From contig NZ_JAFBCA010000001.1 in NCBI RefSeq assembly GCF_016907475.1, forward strand, positions 4,092,001-4,156,000: a DNA stretch of 64,000 nucleotides, read 5' to 3'. This stretch comes from Nocardioides cavernae (lineage in GTDB: Bacteria; Actinomycetota; Actinomycetes; Propionibacteriales; Nocardioidaceae). How positions within the stretch are numbered: position 1 is the first letter of the stretch; every line of letters begins with the position of its first letter. A program made the position numbers and the translations under genes. Below are positions 24,957-34,552 of the stretch, one piece after another. Below the pieces are notes generated by a model. The model saw only the letters and a program-made list of their open reading frames with translations. It did no database searches and had not been told where the DNA came from.

Positions 24957-25631
24957 TCAGGCCTCCAGGCCGAGCTGGGCCATCCGGTCGGTGTGCAGCT
25001 CGGTCAGCCGGGTGAACATCCGGCCCAGCGCGGCCAGGTCGAGACCCGGGCGGTCCACCCCCCCGGCCAGCAGCGCGGTGAGGGAGTCACGGTCGCCGGC
25101 GACGCGCTGCGCCTGGGTGAGGGCCTCGCCCATCAGTCGTCGCCCCCACAGGGCCAGCCGGCCGCCGAGCCGGTGGTCCTCGGCGATGCCGGCGCGGACC
25201 CGCTCGACGATGAACGCCGTCTGTCCCGTGTCCTGCAACGAGCTGATGATGACCTCGCGGGTCTCCGCGTCGAGGTAGGCCGCGATCTCGCGGTAGAAGT
25301 CGGCGGCGAGCCCGTCGCCGACGTAGGCCTTGATCAGTCCCTCGTAGTAGTCGGAGGGCGCGGTGTGCGCGTGGAAGCTGTCGAAGCTCGGCCGGAAGGC
25401 CTGCATCGCCTCGGCCGGGTCGGCACCGAGCTGCTCGAGCCGCTCGACGAGCTTCTGCAGGTGCCCGAACTCGGCGGTGGCCATGGCTCCGATGGCGATC
25501 TTGTCGCCGATCCCGGGCGCCATCTTGCCGTCCTCGACGAGGCGCTCGAAGGCCGACAGCTCGCCGTAGGCGATGGCTCCGAGGAGGTCGACTGCGGCGC
25601 GTCGGTAGTCCTCATCGGGCGATTCCGTCAT
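24957..25631 (-). CDS. Ferritin-like fold protein (MiaE-like)
   Basis: A 224-residue, mostly helical protein with a diiron ferritin-like pattern: AYGELSAFERLVEDG near residue 20-35 and TAEFGHLQKL near 52-62 supply Glu and ExxH-type ligands, with further acidic and His positions in later helices (DYYEGL, ETREVI). It resembles the tRNA hydroxylase MiaE family and the mycobacterial gene next to rhlE. Which substrate it oxidises, if any, is not known. It is divergent from rhlE with a 156-nt gap. Confidence 0.8.
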   Translation of the reverse strand: MTESPDEDYRRAAVDLLGAIAYGELSAFERLVEDGKMAPGIGDKIAIGAMATAEFGHLQKLVERLEQLGADPAEAMQAFRPSFDSFHAHTAPSDYYEGLIKAYVGDGLAADFYREIAAYLDAETREVIISSLQDTGQTAFIVERVRAGIAEDHRLGGRLALWGRRLMGEALTQAQRVAGDRDSLTALLAGGVDRPGLDLAALGRMFTRLTELHTDRMAQLGLEA

Positions 25632-25787
25632 GTTCGCAGCCTAGCGATAGCATCATGGTGACCGAGCCGCCGACGTATCTGCCGGTGGCCGCCTGTATGT
25701 GCGCGGTCGGCACTCGCCCATCAAGGGCCTCTCGAGTGGGCTGACCGCATACGTGGGACATCCGACTCAGCAGAGAGACACCATCTC

Positions 25788-27179
<1,392 letters not shown>

Positions 27180-27195
27180 CCTCCGGCCCCTCGGG

Positions 27196-28050
27196 TCACT
27201 GCTTCGCGCGAGCGGGCTTCTTCGCCACCTTCTTCTTGGGGCGGGAGGCCCGCTCGACGAGGTTCTGGGCGACCTCGCGGTAGGCGTTGGCGCCCTTGCT
27301 GCTGCGACTCGTGGCGAGGATGGACCGGCCGGCGGCCGGGGCCTCGGCGAACTTGATCGTCTTGGGGATCGGCGGCTCGACGACCTCGAGGTCGTAGGTC
27401 TCGCTGATCGTCTCCAGCACCGTGCGGGCGTGGTTGGTGCGGCCGTCGTAGAGCGTCGGCAGCACGCCCCACACCTCGAGGCCGCGGTTGGTGAAGCGGC
27501 GTACGTCGTGGACGGTGTCGAGCAGCTGCCCCACCCCGCGGTGCGACAGCGTCTCGCACTGCAGGGGGATGAGCACGCCGTCCGCCGCGGTCAGCGCGGC
27601 GACCGTCAGCACGCCGAGGGAGGGCGGGCAGTCGAGCAGCACCCAGTCGTACGCCCCCACCTCCGAGTCCTCGAGGTCCTCGGCCAGCTGCTCGAGCGCG
27701 CCCTTGATGACGTGCTCGCGCCCGGTGCGGGTGAGGAGGTCGGCCTCGGCGCGGGCGAGCTCGATGGTGGCCGGAAGGACGTCGACGCCCTCCTCGGTCT
27801 CGATGATGACCTCGATCGGGTCGACACCCTGGGTCAGGACGTGGTGGACCGACGTTTCGAGGTCCTCGGGGTCGATGCCGAGGGAGAACGTCAGGCAGGC
27901 CTGCGGGTCGAGGTCGACCAGCAGCACACGGTGCCCGAGCTCGGCCAGCGCGGCGCCGATCGAGGCGACGGACGTGGTCTTGGCGACGCCGCCCTTCTGG
28001 TTGGCGACGGCCAGCGTGACGGGGGCCGCTCCCCGGCTCTTGGTGCTCAT
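27196..28050 (-). CDS. ParA-family ATPase
   Basis: A 284-residue ParA/Soj-like ATPase with the deviant Walker A KGGVAKTT (K19-T26), VLLVDLDPQ (Walker A') and LLDCPPSLG (Walker B). A Lys-rich C-terminal tail follows. No parB or parS-like site is adjacent, and the chromosomal parAB locus normally lies near the origin, so this is an orphan ParA of the kind mycobacteria carry in the same neighbourhood. It probably positions a cargo or complex rather than segregating the chromosome. The ATG at 28050 gives a family-typical N-terminus. Confidence 0.9.
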   Translation of the reverse strand: MSTKSRGAAPVTLAVANQKGGVAKTTSVASIGAALAELGHRVLLVDLDPQACLTFSLGIDPEDLETSVHHVLTQGVDPIEVIIETEEGVDVLPATIELARAEADLLTRTGREHVIKGALEQLAEDLEDSEVGAYDWVLLDCPPSLGVLTVAALTAADGVLIPLQCETLSHRGVGQLLDTVHDVRRFTNRGLEVWGVLPTLYDGRTNHARTVLETISETYDLEVVEPPIPKTIKFAEAPAAGRSILATSRSSKGANAYREVAQNLVERASRPKKKVAKKPARAKQ

Positions 28051-28190
28051 TGCGCGCAATTGTGCCGGACGGGTTCGCGGACGGTGGGGCGGTCCTGAAA
28101 TGCTGGCCGTATGAGCAAGCGAAGCGAGCGAATCATCCAGCACCATCCCGCACGTGCCTCATGGGCGCACGGAGCGAAGCGAGTACGTCC

Positions 28191-28943
28191 ATGAGTGTTT
28201 CACTGATCACCGGCGCGACCGCCGGCATCGGCCACGAGTACGCCGTCCAGCTCGCCGCCCGCGGCGACGACCTCGTCCTCGTGGCGCGCGACTCCGCCCG
28301 TCTCGAGGAGGTGGCCGAGGAGCTGCGGCGCGCCCACCAGGTCCGGGTCGAGGTGCTGGTCGCCGACCTCACCGACCGGGAGCAGCTCGCCACGGTCGAG
28401 GCCCGGCTCGCCGACCACGACCGACCGGTGGACCTGCTGGTCAACAACGCCGGCTTCGGGCTGAAGAAGCGCTTCCTCGACAACACCGCCGACGACGAGA
28501 CCGCGATGCTGGAGGTCCTCGTCACCGCGGTGCTGCGGCTGAGCCACGCCGCTCTCGGGGCGATGGCCGAGCGTGGCCACGGCGGCATCATCAACGTCTC
28601 CAGCGTCGCGGCCTTCCTCCCCCGCGGCACCTACTCCGCGTCGAAGGCGTGGGTCAACAGCTTCAGCGAGTGGGCGCACCTGGAGTACAAGTCGCGCGGC
28701 GTGAAGGTGATGGCCCTGTGCCCGGGCTTCACCAAGACCGAGTTCCACCAGCGGATGGAGGTCAAGCGCGGCGAGGGCTTCATGTGGCTCGAGGCCGACT
28801 TCCTGGTCCGCAAGTCGCTCGAGGACTTCGAGAAGGGCCGCGCCTACTCGATCCCCGGCGCGCAGTACAAGACGATCCGGGTGCTGACGACCGCCATCCC
28901 GAACCGCGTCCTCCGGCTCACCCAGAGCATGGGCCGCCGGTGA
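28191..28943 (+). CDS. Short-chain dehydrogenase/reductase (SDR)
   Basis: A 250-residue classical SDR using NAD(P)H. The cofactor loop is TGATAGIG (about 7-14), NNAG lies near residue 85, the catalytic serine is in NVSS and the catalytic pair is Y148-x3-K152 in YSASK. A bulky C-terminal extension contains a hydrophobic patch (RVLTTAIPNRVL). It overlaps the next GNAT gene by 4 nt. The start is uncertain: ATG at 28191 is favoured by homology and ATG at 28161 is the alternative; neither has a clear ribosome-binding site. The substrate is unknown. Confidence 0.88.
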   Translation: MSVSLITGATAGIGHEYAVQLAARGDDLVLVARDSARLEEVAEELRRAHQVRVEVLVADLTDREQLATVEARLADHDRPVDLLVNNAGFGLKKRFLDNTADDETAMLEVLVTAVLRLSHAALGAMAERGHGGIINVSSVAAFLPRGTYSASKAWVNSFSEWAHLEYKSRGVKVMALCPGFTKTEFHQRMEVKRGEGFMWLEADFLVRKSLEDFEKGRAYSIPGAQYKTIRVLTTAIPNRVLRLTQSMGRR

Positions 28944-29437
28944 CGGTGCGCATCGCACCCGCTCTCGTCGGCGACGCGGAGCAGCTGGCCGACCTCCACC
29001 TCGACGTCTGGGAGGAGGCGTATGCCGACCTCATGCCCGCGTCGGTGTTCACCGAGCGGCGCTCGCGCCGCGACGAGCGGGTCGCGAGCTGGAGCGGCAT
29101 CATCGCGGCCGGGTCGAGCGACAACCTGCTCGCCCGGTCGCCCGACGGCCGGCTGCTCGGCTTCTCCAGCACCGGCGGTGGCCGCGACCCCGACGAGGGC
29201 CTCCCATCGCTCGAGCTGATGGGGCTCTACGTGCGGGCGTCGTCGTACGGCACCGGGGTGGGGCACGCCCTCCTCGAGGCGGCGATCGGCGACTCCCCCA
29301 CCTACCTCTGGGTCCTCGACGGCAACGTCCGGGCGATCGGCTTCTACGAGCGCCACGGCTTCGCGTTCGACGGCGCGACCAAGCCCGAGGACGTCGGGCT
29401 CGAGCGGCGGATGGTGCGCAGCTCGACCCCGGTCTGA
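28940..29437 (+). CDS. GNAT N-acetyltransferase
   Basis: A 165-residue GNAT protein starting VTVRIAPALVGDAEQLADLH, with the strand LELMGLYVRASSYGTGVGHALLE that includes the acetyl-CoA loop and the C-terminal NVRAIGFYERHGF motif. GTG at 28940 shares four bases with the SDR stop (GTGA), so the two are translationally coupled. The acceptor is not predictable. Confidence 0.85.
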   Translation: MTVRIAPALVGDAEQLADLHLDVWEEAYADLMPASVFTERRSRRDERVASWSGIIAAGSSDNLLARSPDGRLLGFSSTGGGRDPDEGLPSLELMGLYVRASSYGTGVGHALLEAAIGDSPTYLWVLDGNVRAIGFYERHGFAFDGATKPEDVGLERRMVRSSTPV

Positions 29438-29474
29438 CCGCTCCCGGGCTGACACCGCGACGCGGCGGCAGGAC

Positions 29475-29521
29475 GATCGTGGAGGTTCTGAGTCACCCGG
29501 TGACTCGGAACCTCCGCGATC
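29475..29521. terminator. Long bidirectional hairpin between convergent genes
   Basis: A symmetric 23-pair stem (two G-T wobbles) around a single central base: GGAGGTTC and GAGTCACC on the left pair with GGTGACTC and GAACCTCC on the right, and GATCG with CGATC at the base. It lies between the convergent GNAT (ends 29437) and PHP (ends 29554) genes. Function as terminator is inferred; its length is unusual. Confidence 0.75.
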
Positions 29522-29553
29522 GCCTCGGTCCTGCGAAGAACTGCCCAGGCAGG

Positions 29554-30399
29554 TCAGCCGCCGAGCGGGTTGCCGGCCAGCGAGAGCAGCCGCTCGTACT
29601 GCTCGGGGTCGGTCGTGTTGACGCCCAGGTCGTGGTCGACCTTGCCGAGGCCGTGGTGGTCGCTGCTCCCGGTGGCGACGAGGTCGAGGTCGGCGGCGAT
29701 GCCGCGCAGCCGCTCGCGCAGCTCCGGGGAGTGGTCCTGGTGGTCGACCTCGATCCCGGCGAGGCCGAGGTCCTTCAGCATGGCGAGCGCGGACTCGTCG
29801 AGCACGGTGCCGCCGCGCCTCCCCCACGGGTGCGCGATCACGGGTACGCCGCCGGCGCCGGTGATGATCGGGATCATCTCCTCGAGCGCGGACGCGTAGC
29901 GGTTGACGTAGCCGGGCTGCCCCGGGCTCAGCAGCGTCGCGAACGCCTCGGTGCGGTCCCGGACCACGCCGAGCCGGGCGAGCGCGTCGGCCACGTGCGG
30001 GCGTCCCGCCGCGACCGAACCCCCGGACTCACGGCGTACGTCGTCCTCGGTGATGTCGACGCCGTGCGCGCGGAGGGCCGCGACGATGGCCGGCGTCCGC
30101 GTGGTGCGCCCCTCGAGGATCCGGTCCAGCTCGAGCACCAGCGCCGGGTCCGTCGGGTCGGGCAGGTAGCCCAGGAGGTGCACGCCCCGGTGGCCGAAGC
30201 GCGTGCTGATCTCGAGGCCCGGCACGAGCGTGATGCCGACCTCGTCGGCCACCTCGCCCGCCTCCGCCCAGCCGGACATGGCGTCGTGGTCGGTCAGTGC
30301 GACGACGTCGAGACCGGCGGCTGCGGCCTCGCGCACCAGGTCTCCGGGGGTGTCGGTGCCGTCGCTTGCCGAGGAGTGCGTGTGGAGGTCGATCCGCAC
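29554..30399 (-). CDS. PHP-domain phosphoesterase
   Basis: A 281-residue PHP-family metal-dependent phosphoesterase. Metal ligands are visible in DLHTHSSASDG (residues 4-14), LTDHD (about 35-39), LEIST, AHPWG and SSDHHG near residue 246. Such stand-alone PHP proteins hydrolyse nucleotide 3',5'-bisphosphates or short RNA, or other phosphoesters. The start is GTG at 30399, 1 nt from the histidine phosphatase stop, so the two minus-strand genes are cotranscribed. Confidence 0.9.
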   Translation of the reverse strand: MRIDLHTHSSASDGTDTPGDLVREAAAAGLDVVALTDHDAMSGWAEAGEVADEVGITLVPGLEISTRFGHRGVHLLGYLPDPTDPALVLELDRILEGRTTRTPAIVAALRAHGVDITEDDVRRESGGSVAAGRPHVADALARLGVVRDRTEAFATLLSPGQPGYVNRYASALEEMIPIITGAGGVPVIAHPWGRRGGTVLDESALAMLKDLGLAGIEVDHQDHSPELRERLRGIAADLDLVATGSSDHHGLGKVDHDLGVNTTDPEQYERLLSLAGNPLGG

Positions 30400-30400
30400 G

Positions 30401-30982
30401 TCAGCTGTTCCACTTCAGCAGCGCCGGGTGCTCGCGCTCGAAGCCCAGCACCGACACCGTCGACGTGTCGAGCTTGAAGAACCGGCCCTCGTCGGCCGGC
30501 TGCTCGACCCAGCGCGCGGTCAGCACGCGCAGCGAGTGGCCGTGGGCGAAGACGAGGGTGCGGTCGTGCTCCCGCGCGCGCGCCACGACGCGGTCCAGGC
30601 GGGCGGAGACCTCGTCGGCCGTCTCACCGCCCGGCGTGGGGTGCGTCCAGATCGTCCAGCCGGGCACGTCCTCGCGGATCTCCGCGGTGGTCACGCCCTC
30701 GTAGTCGCCGTAGGCCCACTCGACGAGGTCGTCGTCGACCGCGGCGTCGGGGAAGCCGGCCAGCTCGGCCGTACGACGCGCGCGTTGCCGCGGGCTCGTC
30801 AGGACGAGGTCGAACTCGACCCCGGCCAGCCGGGACGCCAGCGCCGTCGCGCCCTCCTCACCGTTCTCGGTGAGCGGCAGGTCGGTCACCGAGGTGTGCC
30901 GACCGTCGCGGCTCCACTCCGTCTCACCGTGCCGGACCACCCAGAGCTCGGGGCCATCGGAGTTCGCGCCACCGGAGGTCAT
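30401..30982 (-). CDS. Histidine phosphatase family protein
   Basis: A 193-residue phosphoglycerate-mutase-like phosphatase. The phosphohistidine motif is VVRHGETEW at about 16-24 and the second catalytic histidine lies in VFAHGHSLRVL. EWAYGDYEG provides the acid near residue 91. ATG at 30982 gives MTSGGANSDGPELWVVRHG. A broad phosphatase or sugar-phosphatase role is likely; the mycobacterial gene gpm2, at the same place relative to ParA, is an acid phosphatase. It is divergent from the MFS gene with a 40-nt gap. Confidence 0.9.
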   Translation of the reverse strand: MTSGGANSDGPELWVVRHGETEWSRDGRHTSVTDLPLTENGEEGATALASRLAGVEFDLVLTSPRQRARRTAELAGFPDAAVDDDLVEWAYGDYEGVTTAEIREDVPGWTIWTHPTPGGETADEVSARLDRVVARAREHDRTLVFAHGHSLRVLTARWVEQPADEGRFFKLDTSTVSVLGFEREHPALLKWNS

Positions 30983-31022
30983 GTCCGCGAGTCTGCCACG
31001 GGCGCCGGGCGGGGCTGCCACG

Positions 31023-32201
31023 ATGCTCGGCATGACGACCGCCGACCTCCGCCGGGCGCGACGGGCGATCGCCGCGGCGTTCGCCGTGCAGGGCCTGGTG
31101 TTCATCAGCCTGACCACGCGGCTGCCCCGGTTCCAGGATCGCTGGGACCTCGGTGAGCTCGCGCTCTCGGGCGTCCTGCTGATGATGGTGCTCCTCGCCG
31201 GGGCGGGGTCGCTGGTCGCCGAGCGGCTGGCCCCGCGCCTGGACAGTGCTGTGGTCCTCCGCGCCGGTCTGCTGGTCGTCGCGGTGTCGGTCGCGGTGAC
31301 CGTCCTCGCCCCCACCCGACCGGTCTTCGTCGTCGGCCTCGCGGCGTACGGCGTGGGGCTCGGGCTCGTCGACGCCACGGGCAACATGCAGGCGGTGGCC
31401 CTCGAGCACCGGTGGGGCCGGGTCGTGCTGCCGTCGTGCCACGGGGCGTGGACGATGGGGGGCATCGTCGGCGCCGTCGTCACCCTGGCCACCGGGGACG
31501 TCCCGTGGTCGGCGGTCGCGCTGGTCGCCGCGCTCCCGCTCGCGGCCACGATGGCGCCGTACCTCCGTCGCGACCACGGCGGTCCCGCCACCACCACGGA
31601 GACGGACGTGCCGTGGCGGGCGATCGTGATGGTCGGGCTGGCGCTCGTCGTCTTCTACACCGTCGACACCGCCGCGGCGACCTGGGGACCGGTCTACCTC
31701 GACGACGTCTTCGACGCCCCCGAGGACCTGGTCGCCCTGGCCACGCTCCCCTACCTCGTGGCGAGCGGCGTGGTGCGTCTCGCCGGGGACCGCCTGACCG
31801 AGCAGATGGGCGCGGTCCGCCTGGTGCGGGTCGGGGCTGCGATCGCCCTCGTCGCGCTCACCGTGGTGGTCGCGGCACCGTCGTGGCCGGTCGCGGTGGT
31901 CGGGTTCACGCTGCTCGGCTGCGGGGTGGCGGTCGTGGCGCCGCTGAGCTTCTCCGCCGCCGCGGCGCTGGCCGGCCGGGACGCCGACCCGGCGACCCGA
32001 CGGGCCCGGGTCGACGCCGTGGTGGCGCGCTTCAACCAGTTCAACTACGCCGGTGCGCTGCTCGGCGCCGTCATGACGGGGGCCGTGGGCTCGAGCTCGC
32101 TGAGGATCGGCTTCGCCGTGCCGCTCGTGCTGGTGGTTGCCCTGTTCTGGCTGGCGAAGGCGTTCGCGCCGGCGGACGAGGTGCCCGCCGGCGCGCGCTA
32201 G
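31023..32201 (+). CDS. MFS transporter
   Basis: A 392-residue major facilitator superfamily protein with about 12 hydrophobic helices and a central cytoplasmic loop near residues 180-200. It resembles small sugar or drug efflux members (FucP/YbjJ-like), with the motif GRVVLPSCHGAWTMGGIVGA in helix 5. ATG at 31023 has GGGG 8 nt upstream; ATG at 31032 is equally possible. Substrate unknown. Confidence 0.85.
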   Translation: MLGMTTADLRRARRAIAAAFAVQGLVFISLTTRLPRFQDRWDLGELALSGVLLMMVLLAGAGSLVAERLAPRLDSAVVLRAGLLVVAVSVAVTVLAPTRPVFVVGLAAYGVGLGLVDATGNMQAVALEHRWGRVVLPSCHGAWTMGGIVGAVVTLATGDVPWSAVALVAALPLAATMAPYLRRDHGGPATTTETDVPWRAIVMVGLALVVFYTVDTAAATWGPVYLDDVFDAPEDLVALATLPYLVASGVVRLAGDRLTEQMGAVRLVRVGAAIALVALTVVVAAPSWPVAVVGFTLLGCGVAVVAPLSFSAAAALAGRDADPATRRARVDAVVARFNQFNYAGALLGAVMTGAVGSSSLRIGFAVPLVLVVALFWLAKAFAPADEVPAGAR

Positions 32202-32217
32202 GGCTCAGCCCGGCGGC

Positions 32218-32403
32218 TCAGACGCCGCCGCCACCGGCCTTGCGTCGGTGCATCGGCTTGGCGACGTTCTTGTCGTTGACCTCGGAGCCGTGCGCCTTCT
32301 CCCGTGAGCCCGCACTGTCGTCCGGGTGGTCGTGGCCCTTCTTGCGATCGAGGGCCTCCCGCATCTTCGCCTTGATGTCGGCGTTCGGGTCCTGATCGGC
32401 CAT
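32218..32403 (-). CDS. Small DUF5302-like protein
   Basis: A 61-residue highly charged protein (MADQDPNADIKAKMREALDR at the start, ending with Lys/Arg and four Gly). I think it belongs to the actinobacterial DUF5302 family of small proteins with a helical MREALDRKK core, but recognise it only by eye. An AGGAGG-type ribosome-binding site (TCCTCC on the plus strand at 32408) supports translation. Function unknown. Confidence 0.7.
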   Translation of the reverse strand: MADQDPNADIKAKMREALDRKKGHDHPDDSAGSREKAHGSEVNDKNVAKPMHRRKAGGGGV

Positions 32404-32472
32404 GAGGTCCTCCTGGATCGATGAACGGTCGGAACCCCCACCCTGTCAAACCCGGCAAGCCGGGTCGAGCGG

Positions 32473-33285
32473 TTAACCCTTGCGCAGCACGTCGATCCGC
32501 GCGCCGAGCTTGCCCATCGTCCGGTAGACCTGCCAGCGGCAGTCGCCCAGCATCGCGTCGTACGCCGCGTCCCCGAACTCGGCCCGGTAGCGCTCGGGCT
32601 CGCGCAGCAACCGCGCCAGGTGCAGGAGGGCGCGGCCCCCGCTGCCGTCCTGCTCCTGCGACCACTCGCCCCACTCGGTGGACGCGTCGATGGTGTCGAC
32701 CACGTGCAGCCCCGACCGGGCGATCGCGTCGTCGACGACCCGCGGGTCGGCGGAGGCGGGCACCACGCCCATGACGTCGAAGAGCCAGTCGGCCTCCTCG
32801 TCACCGAGCAGGTCGGTCGCGACGGCCTGGAACGCCACGACGTGGCCGCCCGGCCGCAGCACGCGGGCGAACTCCGCGAAGGCGTCGTCGGGATGCTCGA
32901 CGTGGACCATCACGTCGCGACACCACACCAGGTCGAGCGTGGCATCGGCCACCGGAAGGTGCGTGGCCGTGCCGCGCTCGAACGCGAGCCGGGAGGAGAT
33001 GTCGGGCACGAGGTCGCGACGGGCGGCTCGGGCGAGGTCGAGGTGGCGCTGCACCGGGTCGATGCCCAGGACGCGGAAGCCGAAGTGGGTCGCGAGCCGG
33101 ACGGCGTGGGCGCCCTCGCCGCACCCGACGTCGACCACGCGGCTGTCGGGGCGCAGGTCGAGCTCGCGCACCACCTGCAGCAGCACCGACGGGTCCCGCG
33201 GCGCGAGGCTCTCGTCGAGGCGTGCCGAGAAGGCCGCCTCCAGCCGCGGGTAGGTGTCGTAGAAGAACGTGCGATCCCAGGCCAC
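32473..33285 (-). CDS. Class I SAM-dependent methyltransferase
   Basis: A 270-residue methyltransferase. The SAM-binding motif I is VVDVGCGEGAHAVRLA (about 47-62); motif II acidic residue follows in VLGIDPVQRH and the post-motif region is LVWCRDVMVHVEHPDDAFAE. The C-terminal part is a family-specific cap. GTG at 33285 is the likely start; upstream frame is antisense to the sulfotransferase gene. Substrate unknown. It diverges from the sulfotransferase-like gene with a 36-nt gap, so the two may share control. Confidence 0.85.
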   Translation of the reverse strand: MAWDRTFFYDTYPRLEAAFSARLDESLAPRDPSVLLQVVRELDLRPDSRVVDVGCGEGAHAVRLATHFGFRVLGIDPVQRHLDLARAARRDLVPDISSRLAFERGTATHLPVADATLDLVWCRDVMVHVEHPDDAFAEFARVLRPGGHVVAFQAVATDLLGDEEADWLFDVMGVVPASADPRVVDDAIARSGLHVVDTIDASTEWGEWSQEQDGSGGRALLHLARLLREPERYRAEFGDAAYDAMLGDCRWQVYRTMGKLGARIDVLRKG

Positions 33286-33321
33286 GGTCCGAGTCTGACG
33301 CCACCAAGTAGGGTCACCCGC

Positions 33322-34497
33322 ATGGCACGCCGCGTGTTCCTCCACGTCGGCACGGCGAAGTCGGGGACCTCCTTCCTTCAGGACCTCTGGTGGCGACACC
33401 GCGACGAGCTGCGCGGCCGCGGGCTGCTGCTGCCCGGCGTGCGCCGCGACCACTTCGCCGCAGCCGCCGTCGTCAAGGGCATGAGCGGAGTCGTCGAGAC
33501 GCTCGTCGACCGCGAGCGCGACGCCTGGCGGCGCCTCGTGGAGGAGGCGCGGCACTGGCCGGGCGACGTGCTGCTCACCAACGAGCACTTCGCCGACTCC
33601 CCCGCCGAGGCGGCGAGAGCCGCCCTCGACGACCTCGCGGGCGCCGCGGACGAGGTCCACGTGGTCGTCACGGCCCGCGACCTCGGACGGGTGCTGCCCT
33701 CGGCGTGGCAGCAGCGGGTCAAGATGGGCGCCCGGCAGGCCTACCGCCGCTTCCTCGCCACGGTGCGCCGCGACGAGGACGACCAGAAGTTCTGGCGCTA
33801 CCAGGACGTGCCCGCGATCCTCGAGCTCTGGTCCTCCGGCCTCCCCGACGAGCGCGCCCACCTCGTCGTCGTACCTCCTCCCGGCGCGCCGCGCGAGGAG
33901 CTGTGGCTGCGGACCGCCTCGGTCCTCGGCGTCGACGTGTCCGGTCTCGACACCGAGGCCGATCGCCCCAACGCCTCGCTCGGCCTGGTCGAGGCGGAGC
34001 TCCTGCGACGGATCAACGAGCGGCTGCCACGGTCGGAGCGGTCCCCCGAGCTGACCCGCCACGTGAAGGGGACGTTCGTCCCCGAGGCGCTCGTCGGCTC
34101 GGCGGCGCGTGAGTCCTTCGTCCTGCCCGCCCGGCACCACGGCTGGGTGCACGAGCGCTCGGCGGCCATCGTCGCCGACCTCCGCGCCAGCTCCTACGAC
34201 GTCGTGGGCGACCTCGACGACCTGCTGCCGGCGCCGCTCCGCGACGGCCGCACCCCCGACGACGCGACCGACGAGGAGCTGCTCGCAGCAGCCCGCACGG
34301 TCCTGCTCCGCCTCGGCTCCGACTCCGAGCCGGCGTCGCTCGAGGAGGCCGTCGGCCTGATCGCCGACGACCTGCTCGGCCGCGTGTCGCCGGTGGCGCC
34401 CGACCGAGCGGAGTCCCAGCCACCTTCCGAGGCTCCCGAAGGTGGCTCAGGCACCGCCCTCGGGCGTGTTCTGCGACGGCTCACCGAACAGCGGTGA
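33322..34497 (+). CDS. Sulfotransferase-like protein
   Basis: A 391-residue P-loop protein beginning RRVFLHVGTAKSGTSFLQ; KSGTSFL fits the 5'-phosphosulfate loop of PAPS-dependent sulfotransferases, and VVVTARDLGRVLPSAWQQRVK fits the 3'-phosphate-binding region. A paralogue lies at 48632-49696. Its last about 30 codons are formed by copy C of the 52-nt repeat and the repeat spacer, and copy D contains the stop codon; the core ends before about residue 360. This suggests that the repeat inserted at the gene's 3' end. Acceptor probably a surface glycan or lipid, by analogy. Confidence 0.8.
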   Translation: MARRVFLHVGTAKSGTSFLQDLWWRHRDELRGRGLLLPGVRRDHFAAAAVVKGMSGVVETLVDRERDAWRRLVEEARHWPGDVLLTNEHFADSPAEAARAALDDLAGAADEVHVVVTARDLGRVLPSAWQQRVKMGARQAYRRFLATVRRDEDDQKFWRYQDVPAILELWSSGLPDERAHLVVVPPPGAPREELWLRTASVLGVDVSGLDTEADRPNASLGLVEAELLRRINERLPRSERSPELTRHVKGTFVPEALVGSAARESFVLPARHHGWVHERSAAIVADLRASSYDVVGDLDDLLPAPLRDGRTPDDATDEELLAAARTVLLRLGSDSEPASLEEAVGLIADDLLGRVSPVAPDRAESQPPSEAPEGGSGTALGRVLRRLTEQR

Positions 34498-34542
34498 GCC
34501 AGCCACGTCGCGAGCCTCGCGAAGGTGGCTCACACACCGCCC
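34408..34542. repeat. Paired 52-nt stem-loop repeat (copies C and D, 31-nt spacer)
   Basis: Units at 34408-34459 and 34491-34542, each 52 nt and separated by 31 nt, the same layout as 13449-13583. Aligned without gaps, all four copies share GCGG at the start, AGCCAC at positions 11-16, GTGGCT at 35-40 and CACCGCCC at the end, while loops vary. Copy C has a perfect 10-bp inner stem (AGCCACCTTC / GAAGGTGGCT). Copies C and D straddle the 3' end of the sulfotransferase-like gene. Confidence 0.85.
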
Positions 34543-34552
34543 GGCGCGCGGC

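Noticed and set aside
27196..28050. Chromosomal partition ParA marking the replication origin.
   Set aside because: No parB, parS-like palindrome, dnaA or gidB nearby; the neighbourhood fits an orphan ParA.
28111..28185. Repeated word GCGAAGCGAG upstream of the SDR gene (near 28117 and 28173).
   Set aside because: Short words of this kind are scattered through actinobacterial genomes; two copies do not justify a named element.
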